A stretch of DNA of 37,091 bases from Actinophytocola sp. (lineage in GTDB: Bacteria > Actinomycetota > Actinomycetes > Mycobacteriales > Pseudonocardiaceae), in NCBI RefSeq assembly GCF_009379765.1, contig NZ_WHTD01000077.1:1-37091 (forward strand), read 5' to 3'. The notes under the pieces were generated by a model that was given only the letters and a program-made list of their open reading frames with translations, did no database searches and was not told where the DNA came from. This document shows, piece by piece, positions 16,346-22,875 of the stretch (position 1 is its first letter; each line of letters begins with the position of its first letter). A program made the position numbers and the translations under genes.

Positions 16346-17347
16346 ATGGCCCCGTTGCGCATCAGTCTGGCCTGCGGCGACTACGACCGCGTCCGCCCGC
16401 TCCGCGACGGCCGGGTCGTGCCCGAGGGCGTGGAGCTGGACCACACGGTCATGCCCTCGCACCGGATCTTCCACGAGCAGGTGCGGTTCCGTCGCTGGGA
16501 CGTCTCGGAGATGTCGCTCGGCAGCTACCTCACCCTCGCCGCGCGCGGTGCGGATCCGGCCGACAACCCGTTCGTCGCGATCCCCGTGTTCCTGTCGCGC
16601 TACTTCCGGCACGGCTTCATCTGGGTCAACACCACCCGCGGCGTCGACCGCCCGGAGGACCTGCGGGGCCGGCGGATCGGCGTTCCCGACTACCACATGA
16701 CCGCGGCCATCTGGATGCGCGGCATGCTCTCCGACGACCACGGCGTCGGCGCGGGCGACGTCCACTGGCTCACCGGCGGGCTCAACAAGCCGGGGAGCAC
16801 CGAACGCATCGAGCTGGCGGCGGCGCCCGGCATCCGCGTCGAGCCGATCTCGGCGGACCGCACGCTCGACGAGCTGCTCGTCGCGGGCGAGATCGACGCG
16901 CTCATGGCCGCCCTGCCGCCGAAGTCCTTCGTGGACGGTGACCCGCGGGTGCGGCGGCTGTTCGATGACCACGTGGCCGCCGAGCGCGACTACTTCCGCC
17001 GCCGCGGCAACTTCCCGATCATGCACTGCGTCGCGCTGAAGCGGGAGGTCCACGAGGCCCACCCGTGGCTCGCCGGGTCGCTCCTCGCCGCGTTCACCGA
17101 GGCTAGGGACCTGTGCCTGCGCGACCTCGACGCCCCCGGCGCGCTGCCGGTGACCCTCCCCTGGCTCACCGACTTCCTCTCCGAGGTCCGCGCCGTGCTC
17201 GGCCACGACTTCTGGCCCTACGGCGTCGAGCCGAACCGGCACGACCTGTCCACCCTCGTCCGCTACTGCGCCGAGCAGGGCCTGCTGGCCCGGCCGCTGT
17301 CGGTCGGCGAGCTGTTCGCCCAGTTCACCGCAGGAGGTACCACGTGA
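16346..17347 (+). CDS. 4,5-dihydroxyphthalate decarboxylase-like protein
   Basis: 333 residues with no signal peptide. The N-terminus 'LRISLACGDYDRVRPLRDG', then 'PEGVELDHTVMPS', 'RRWDVSEMSLGSYL' and 'FRHGFIWVNTTRGVDRPEDLRG' are characteristic of the 4,5-dihydroxyphthalate decarboxylase (Pht5) family, which shares the periplasmic-binding-protein fold but is cytoplasmic. Many relatives are annotated as ABC binding proteins; the absence of any export signal argues for an enzyme here. Known members convert 4,5-dihydroxyphthalate to protocatechuate. It starts one base after the previous stop, and its TGA overlaps the GTG of the ThDP enzyme, so the three genes form one operon. Whether the actual substrate is a phthalate is unknown. 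Confidence 0.85.
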   Translation: MAPLRISLACGDYDRVRPLRDGRVVPEGVELDHTVMPSHRIFHEQVRFRRWDVSEMSLGSYLTLAARGADPADNPFVAIPVFLSRYFRHGFIWVNTTRGVDRPEDLRGRRIGVPDYHMTAAIWMRGMLSDDHGVGAGDVHWLTGGLNKPGSTERIELAAAPGIRVEPISADRTLDELLVAGEIDALMAALPPKSFVDGDPRVRRLFDDHVAAERDYFRRRGNFPIMHCVALKREVHEAHPWLAGSLLAAFTEARDLCLRDLDAPGALPVTLPWLTDFLSEVRAVLGHDFWPYGVEPNRHDLSTLVRYCAEQGLLARPLSVGELFAQFTAGGTT

Positions 17348-19113
17348 GCAACGAAGACCGGCTCAGGGACGGGCGCGGCCCGCGTCGCTGGGGATCGGAC
17401 GTGATCGTCGACGCGGTGAACGCGCACGGGTTGCGCTACCTCACGATGAACCCCGGCTCGTCGTTCCGGGCGATCCACGACTCGATCGTCAACTACGGCG
17501 CCAACAGCCCGCGGATGATCCAGTGCACGCACGAGAAGATCGCCGTCGGCATCGCCCACGGCTACGCGAAGGTCACCGGCGAGCCGATCGGCTGCATCGT
17601 CCACGACACCGTCGGGCTGATGCACGCCACGCTCGGCGTCTACTACGCCTACGTCGACCGGGTGCCCGTGATGCTCTTCGGCGGCGCCGGCCCGATGGCC
17701 TACGAGCGGCGCCGGCCGAGCATCGACTGGCTGCACGTGACCAATGTGCAGGGCAACCTGGTCCGCGACTACACCAAGTGGGACGACCAACCCGCCAGCA
17801 TCGGGTCGGTGCACGAGTCGGTCGCGCGCGGCTACCGGATCGCGGTGAGCGAGCCGCAGGGACCCGTGTACCTCGCGTTCGACGCGGCCGTGCAGGAGGA
17901 CCCCCTGGAGGCCGACGTCGAGCCGCCGGCGGTCGCCGCGAACCCGATCCCGTCGCGCCTCGGCGCCGACCCGGCCGCGCTCGCGGAGCTCGCCGACCTG
18001 CTCGTCGACGCCGAGCGCCCGGTGCTCGTGCCCGGGTACGCCGGCCGCTCACCCGACGCGATGGACCTGCTCGTCGAGCTGGCGGAGCTGCTGGGCGCCG
18101 CGGTGGTCGACACCCACATCCGGCTGAACTTCCCCAGCCACCACCCGCTCAACGCCACCGGCACGAGCGCGCTGGAGGACGCCGACGTCGTCGTGTTCCT
18201 CGACGTCAAGGACTACGGCAAGCCCACGATGACGCTCAACAAGACCGACCGGACGAGCCAGTCGCGCATCGCGCCGGACGCGCGGGTGGCCGACCTCGGC
18301 CTCGCGCACGTCGCCACGTCGAGCTGGTCGCACGACTTCATGGGCATGCACCGCCTCGACCTGCAGGTCACCGCGGACACGATGGTCGCGCTCCCCCAAC
18401 TCCTCGCGCTGTGCCGGGAGCGGGTGCCCGCCGCCCCGGCTCGCCGCGAGGCACGGGCCCGCTGGCGGCTGGCGGTCGGCGAGCTGCACCACCGCACGCG
18501 CGAGGCGTGGTGGGCGGAGGCCGAGAAGGGCTGGGACAACACACCCGTCACGCACGCGCGGCTCGCGAGCGCGGTGTGGAACGTGGTCCGCGAGCACGAC
18601 TGGGTCCTGTCCGCCGGGACGGCCAAGGACTGGGCGCTGCGGCTGTGGGACTTCGACCGGCCCTACCGGCACCCGGGCATCAGCCTCGGCACGGGCACCC
18701 AGTACGGCATCTCGCTCGGCGTCGCCCTGGCGCACAAGGGGACCGGGCGCCTGGTGGTCGACCTGCAGCCCGACGGCGACCTGATGTACGACCTCGGGTC
18801 GCTGTGGGAGGCCGCCTACCACGAGCTGCCGCTGCTGGTCGTGATGGTCAACAACCGCGGGTACGTCGGCGACTGGGACCACCAGGAGCGGCTCGCCCAG
18901 ATGCGCGGGACGCCGGCGGAGAACGCCTTCTACGGCATGGAGCTCGACAACCCGGCGCCGGACTTCGCGGCCGTGGCCCGCTCGTTCGGCTGGCACGCCG
19001 AGGGACCGATCGACAACCCGGCCCTGGTCGAGGAGGCCGTCCGCCGCGCCGCGCGGGCGGTGCTGACCGAGGGCAGGCCCGCACTCGTAGACGTGGTCTG
19101 CGGGCACGACTGA
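17344..19113 (+). CDS. Thiamine diphosphate-dependent enzyme (acetolactate synthase/benzoylformate decarboxylase-like)
   Basis: 589 residues with the three-domain ThDP layout: N-terminal PYR domain (about 20-185) with catalytic Glu64 in 'CTHEKIAVGIAHGYAK', a central domain (about 205-340), and a C-terminal PP domain (about 400-570) with the ThDP/Mg motif 'PDGD' (476-479) and 'NNRGY' (503-507). The usual GDG is PDG here. Family members decarboxylate 2-keto acids or ligate aldehydes. The central region 'DVVVFLDVKDYGKPTMTLNK' is not standard for acetolactate synthase, pointing to a specialised decarboxylase or lyase. It is the last gene of the operon; an imperfect hairpin (19131-19146) follows. 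Confidence 0.9.
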   Translation: MSNEDRLRDGRGPRRWGSDVIVDAVNAHGLRYLTMNPGSSFRAIHDSIVNYGANSPRMIQCTHEKIAVGIAHGYAKVTGEPIGCIVHDTVGLMHATLGVYYAYVDRVPVMLFGGAGPMAYERRRPSIDWLHVTNVQGNLVRDYTKWDDQPASIGSVHESVARGYRIAVSEPQGPVYLAFDAAVQEDPLEADVEPPAVAANPIPSRLGADPAALAELADLLVDAERPVLVPGYAGRSPDAMDLLVELAELLGAAVVDTHIRLNFPSHHPLNATGTSALEDADVVVFLDVKDYGKPTMTLNKTDRTSQSRIAPDARVADLGLAHVATSSWSHDFMGMHRLDLQVTADTMVALPQLLALCRERVPAAPARREARARWRLAVGELHHRTREAWWAEAEKGWDNTPVTHARLASAVWNVVREHDWVLSAGTAKDWALRLWDFDRPYRHPGISLGTGTQYGISLGVALAHKGTGRLVVDLQPDGDLMYDLGSLWEAAYHELPLLVVMVNNRGYVGDWDHQERLAQMRGTPAENAFYGMELDNPAPDFAAVARSFGWHAEGPIDNPALVEEAVRRAARAVLTEGRPALVDVVCGHD

Positions 19114-19130
19114 CACCGCACCCGGCTTCG

Positions 19131-19146
19131 GGCGGACTGGTCCGCC
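19131..19146 (+). terminator. Hairpin after the ThDP enzyme gene
   Basis: GGCGGA-CTGG-TCCGCC can form a six-pair G/C stem with a four-base loop, 18 bases after the stop of the ThDP gene. No T-run follows, as is common in actinobacteria. Weak but well placed. Confidence 0.4.
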
Positions 19147-19219
19147 ACACTCATCGGTAGTCGAGCGGTTCCGGGACCACAGCAACGTCGCCTTCGTGCT
19201 GGAAACGCCATCTCGTTCA

Positions 19220-19704
19220 TGACCGCGACACCCGGGGTCGTGGACCCGCCGGCCTCGCGCCTATACCGTCCTGTGTGGACAGTGTTCACGCCGTCAGCGA
19301 CAAGCTCCTGTGCCTTGAGCGCCGCCGCGCGGACGTCGCGGCTCGCCTCGTCCAGCGGCGCGGGGTCGACCCGTGCCTTGCGGGACAGCACCGACCACCA
19401 CCGACAGCGGGAACGCGGCGCACGGCGCAACACTCGGCGCCGCAACACGCGATACACCGCCGCGCCGGCGGTCGCCCGGACCGGCAGCACGGCAGCTCTG
19501 CGCACGAGGACACAGGACGTGACCAGCGCCCGCGCATCGTCCGAAGTCGACCCCAGGAGGATGCGGGCGTACCCGAGCAACGCGGGACAGCGGTCGTCGA
19601 GCACACGTTGGACGTCGGCGGTGCTCTTCGTCGGTGCGCTCCTCCTTCGGCGGGGTCGTGTTCCTCTTGGGACGGTCGGAACCGCCCCACTCGTTCCCGA
19701 TCAC
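19220..19704 (-). pseudogene. Possible frameshifted gene remnant, weakly sigma-factor-like
   Basis: On the minus strand a GTG at 19704 opens 'MIGNEWGGSDRPKRN', continuing to 'KEERTDEEHR'. About 90-110 bases on, the coding-like signal moves to another frame: 'VLDDRCPALLGYARILLGS', 'DDARALVTSCVLVRRA' and 'LDEASRDVRAAALKAQELV', with high third-position G/C. 'ALLGYARILLGS' recalls sigma-70 region 2, but the downstream part is not convincing. Read as a decayed gene; it could also be chance, because the frame later runs into the ThDP gene. Confidence 0.3.
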
Positions 19705-19855
19705 GTGGAAAGCGCCCGCGACGGCACGGAAACCGGCGGCAACCGACCCGGCTCGAACGGGGAGGCGGCTATTCGTCGAAGTCTCCCCCTGTAATACTTC
19801 ATGCGCGTAATGTGTGCGGCGGAAATTTGTCCGCTAGTCAAATGACGAGGGTGGG

Positions 19856-21160
19856 ATGGCGGAGTCGCGAGCCGCGCCGAGTGCCGGCGTGTCCAGGCGG
19901 ACCCTGCTCCGCGCAGGCGGACTCGCCACCGCGGCCGCAGGGCTGTCCGGGTGTTCCGTGCTGGCGAGCACGGCCGGGGTCGGGGACGACGTACGGGTGG
20001 GCGTCGCGTGGAGTGCCGGAGAGCTCGAGGCGTTCCGGGCCGTGCTCGCCCGCTACCGGAACGGCTACGAGCTGGTCCCGCTCGGCGACGACATCGCCTC
20101 CGCGCTCGGCGCGCGGACCGCGGGGCGGCCCGACCTGGTGGCGATGCCGCAACCGGGAACCGTCAGTGCCGGCATCGACGACCTGGAGCCGCTGCCCGAC
20201 GACGTGTGGCGGTCGGAGTACGAACGGATCGCGGGGACCTCGCACAACGGTCGGCACTACGCACTGCCGTTCAAGCTCGCGCACTCGTCGGTGGTCTGGT
20301 ACCGCAAGCGGCTGTTCGACGATCACGGCCTGCGGACGCCGGACACCTGGTCGGACTGGATGGACCTGAACCAACGGATTATCGACGACCCGGCCCTGAG
20401 TGAAGCCGGCGTCGCGCCGCTCGCCCTCGGCGGCGCGGACGGCTGGCTGCTGGCCGTCTCCTTCGAGAACGTCCTGCTACGGCACTTTCCGAGCACCTAC
20501 GAAACGCTGAGCGTGGAGTCCTACGACCCGAGGGTGTGGCTCGGGAGCGAGGTCACGGAGGCGCTGCGCATGCTCGCCGGCATGTGGTCGGTGCCGGGCG
20601 CGATCTCCGGTGGGTTGGACCGCGCCCTCGTGCTGCAGTACCCGGACGCGGTGCAGGAGGCGTTCCTGTACAAGCGGGCCGCGATGGTGGTCGCGCCGGA
20701 CTACGCCGAGTCCGTGATCCGCAGGTTCGGCACGCCGGAGGACGAGGTGGACACCTTCACGTTCCCGGCGCGCGAGGGCATCTCCGCCCCGCTCGCGGTG
20801 GCCGGCGACCTGCTGGTCCTGGTCAAGCCGGCGCGGGAGCCCGCGTACACCCTGCTGCGCTACCTGGCAGGCCCGGAGGCGCCGGTCCCGTGGATCCGGG
20901 ACACGGGCGGCTTCATCGCGGCGAATCCAGACACCGACAGCCGCTACTACAGCGCCACCCTGCGCCGGCTCGCCCGCGAGGTGCGCGAGCAGGAGATCAG
21001 CTTCCGGCTCGCGGACCAGCTCGGCACGGTCGGCGGCCGCGACGGGCTCGCGCTCGTCCTGCAGCAGCTCGTGGGCGACCTGGCCGACGGCACGCCGCCG
21101 GCGACGGCGGCGCGCCACGCGGCGGGGAAGATGGTCGAGATCGCCGAGGTGGCCGGATGA
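19856..21160 (+). CDS. Tat-type lipoprotein, ABC-like extracellular solute-binding protein
   Basis: 434 residues. A twin-arginine motif (SRRTLLR, 13-19), a short hydrophobic run and a lipobox with Cys33 (LSGCS) predict Tat export and lipid anchoring. The body is a type I/MalE-like solute-binding protein: 'HYALPFKLAHSSVVWYRKRLF', split by variation, 'TPDTWSDWMDLNQRI', 'GGADGWLLAVSFENVLLRH', 'KRAAMVVAPDYAES' and 'AGPEAPVPWIRDTGGFIAAN'. The ATG has GAGGG upstream. Its TGA overlaps the ATG of the fused permease (ATGA). It would bind a solute, probably sugar-like by family, at the cell surface. Because the partner permease lacks coupling loops, it may present the ligand to a sensor rather than feed an importer. 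Confidence 0.9.
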   Translation: MAESRAAPSAGVSRRTLLRAGGLATAAAGLSGCSVLASTAGVGDDVRVGVAWSAGELEAFRAVLARYRNGYELVPLGDDIASALGARTAGRPDLVAMPQPGTVSAGIDDLEPLPDDVWRSEYERIAGTSHNGRHYALPFKLAHSSVVWYRKRLFDDHGLRTPDTWSDWMDLNQRIIDDPALSEAGVAPLALGGADGWLLAVSFENVLLRHFPSTYETLSVESYDPRVWLGSEVTEALRMLAGMWSVPGAISGGLDRALVLQYPDAVQEAFLYKRAAMVVAPDYAESVIRRFGTPEDEVDTFTFPAREGISAPLAVAGDLLVLVKPAREPAYTLLRYLAGPEAPVPWIRDTGGFIAANPDTDSRYYSATLRRLAREVREQEISFRLADQLGTVGGRDGLALVLQQLVGDLADGTPPATAARHAAGKMVEIAEVAG

Positions 21161-22875
21161 GCCCGGTGCACATCGAACCCAGGCCCGGCCTCAAGCTGGA
21201 GGTGGCCGGACGCGAGGTCTCGGGCCGGGCGCTCGATACGACCGCCGACCATGGGCGACCGATCCGACTCCTGCTGGGTCTACCCGCCGTCCTGCTTCTG
21301 CTCGTGCTGCTGGTGCCGATCGTGTGGACAGTGGTGTGGGCGCTGCACGGCGACTCACTGCTCGGCAACTTCCTGGCCGTCGTCACGGACGACGGCGCGT
21401 GGGCGGCGGCGCGGAACAGCGTGGTGTGGGTGGGCATCGCGCTGATCGTCATCGTGCTCGGCTACGGGATCGCGGTCATCAGCAGGCTGGTTCACGGGTT
21501 GTGGCGGGTCCTGCTGTACGTGCTGATCCTCCCGTTCGGGGTGTCCGCACTGGTCTCCGGCGCGGTCTTCCGGATGATCTTCGACCCGGCTCCCGAGCGG
21601 GGCATGGCCACCGCGCTGTTCGGCGAGGACGTGGTGTGGCTCGGCCCGGGACTGATCTGGCTCGTGCTCGCCTCGTCGTTCGCCTGGACCTGGCTCGGTT
21701 TCGTCGTGGTGCTGTTCCGGGCCGGCCTGGACGCGCGGGGCAACGGCGGGCCCGGCCTGTTCGGTCGCCCCGGCCTGCCCAAGCCCGGCCCGGTCACCTA
21801 CATCGTGCTGCTGACCGTGCTGGTCGCCGCGATCCGGGTGTTCGACCTGGTGCTGATCGCGGCGCCGGGCTCCATGCAGGTCGACGTCGACGTGGTGGGC
21901 CTGCACTGGTGGCGGATGACCTCGCGCAGCGTGGACACCGGCGCGCCCGCCGCGCTCGCCGTGCTGCTGTTCGTCATCGTGGGCCTGCTCAGCTTCGTGA
22001 CCATGCGGCGGCGCAGGACAACCCCGGAGAACTCGCCGCCCGCGCCGGCCGAGGAGAGCGCGGGTACGCCGGTACCGGCGCCGGTGAACCGCCGGTGGCT
22101 GAGCTGGCTGATCGGGCTCGGACTCGCCGCGCTGTGGCTGCTGCCGTTGGTGATCCTGCTGGCCACCGCGTCGCACGACCCGCGGGCGGCCGGATCGTCC
22201 GGCTGGTGGCACTTGTCCGGCCTCGGGTTCGGCTCGTTCGCCGAGGTGAGCGCGAGCTGGCTGTGGCCGGCGGTGCTCGGCAGCGTCTTCCTGGCCGGGC
22301 TCGCCACCGCGCTCGTCGTGGCAGCCGCGGTGCCGATGGCCTACCTGCTCACCTGGGGCGGGCTGCCGAGCTGGCTCACCCGCTCGCTTATCCTGCTGCT
22401 CGTGGTCATGGCGGTCGCGCCGGTGCAGATGTACGCAGGCCCGCTCCGCGACCTGTTCGGCGAGTTCGGGCTGGCCGGTGCCCGGACACCGCTGGCGCTC
22501 GTGCACGCGGCGGCCGGGCTTCCGTTCGCGACCCTGGTGCTGCGCACCGCGTTCCAGGCGGCGCCGCCTGATCCGTCCGGCACCCGCAGGCCCACGCTTG
22601 ACGCCATCTGGCACGGCCGGTACCTGCGTGCCCTGATCGCGGTGGGGGTGCTCGAGTTCGTCCTGGTGTGGAACGACTTCATCGTCGGCTTCCTGATCAG
22701 CGGGCCGAGGTCGACCCCGCTCAACCTGCTGCTGTGGGGTGAGGCGCGGCAGTTCGGCATCTCGGCCGGCACGGTCGCCGCCGGGGCCGTGGTCGCCTCG
22801 GTCATCCCCGTCGCGCTGCTGCTGGCCACCTGGCCCAAGGTGATCTCCGGGCTCACCGGAGGTGCGACCGAATGA
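21157..22875 (+). CDS. Fused double ABC-permease-like membrane protein without EAA loops
   Basis: 572 residues, about 12 membrane helices in two six-helix halves joined by a Pro/Glu-rich linker (about 290-310). The first half resembles MalF-type and the second MalG-type permeases; the latter keeps 'VLVWNDFIVGFLISGP'. In ordinary permeases the cytoplasmic loop between the last conserved helices holds 'EAAxxDGA...LP', which docks to the ATPase. In half one this place is 'DARGNGGPGLFGRPGLPKPG' and in half two 'PDPSGTRRPTLDAIWHG'; both are short and lack the motif. A true ABC importer gene at 33665 shows 'ALIDGAG' with normal spacing for comparison. No ATPase gene is nearby. Start at 21157 and stop at 22875 both overlap neighbours (ATGA). 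A role as a signal-transmitting channel-like receptor is my inference. Confidence 0.88.
   Translation: MSPVHIEPRPGLKLEVAGREVSGRALDTTADHGRPIRLLLGLPAVLLLLVLLVPIVWTVVWALHGDSLLGNFLAVVTDDGAWAAARNSVVWVGIALIVIVLGYGIAVISRLVHGLWRVLLYVLILPFGVSALVSGAVFRMIFDPAPERGMATALFGEDVVWLGPGLIWLVLASSFAWTWLGFVVVLFRAGLDARGNGGPGLFGRPGLPKPGPVTYIVLLTVLVAAIRVFDLVLIAAPGSMQVDVDVVGLHWWRMTSRSVDTGAPAALAVLLFVIVGLLSFVTMRRRRTTPENSPPAPAEESAGTPVPAPVNRRWLSWLIGLGLAALWLLPLVILLATASHDPRAAGSSGWWHLSGLGFGSFAEVSASWLWPAVLGSVFLAGLATALVVAAAVPMAYLLTWGGLPSWLTRSLILLLVVMAVAPVQMYAGPLRDLFGEFGLAGARTPLALVHAAAGLPFATLVLRTAFQAAPPDPSGTRRPTLDAIWHGRYLRALIAVGVLEFVLVWNDFIVGFLISGPRSTPLNLLLWGEARQFGISAGTVAAGAVVASVIPVALLLATWPKVISGLTGGATE

Larger units (their letters stand above)
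19114..19855. other. Long gap between catabolic island and lipoprotein operon
   Basis: 742 bases with no intact gene that I can support. The first part holds the hairpin above; the middle holds the possible minus-strand gene remnant (19220-19704). The last ~60 bases are A/T-richer, with a TAATAC at about 19793-19798 as a possible -10 for the lipoprotein gene at 19856, but I see no convincing -35. Confidence 0.5.

Noticed and set aside
19219..19794. 191-codon plus-strand open frame in the gap before the lipoprotein gene
   Set aside because: No ribosome-binding site, Arg/Thr/Ser-rich shadow composition; the minus strand is more coding-like.
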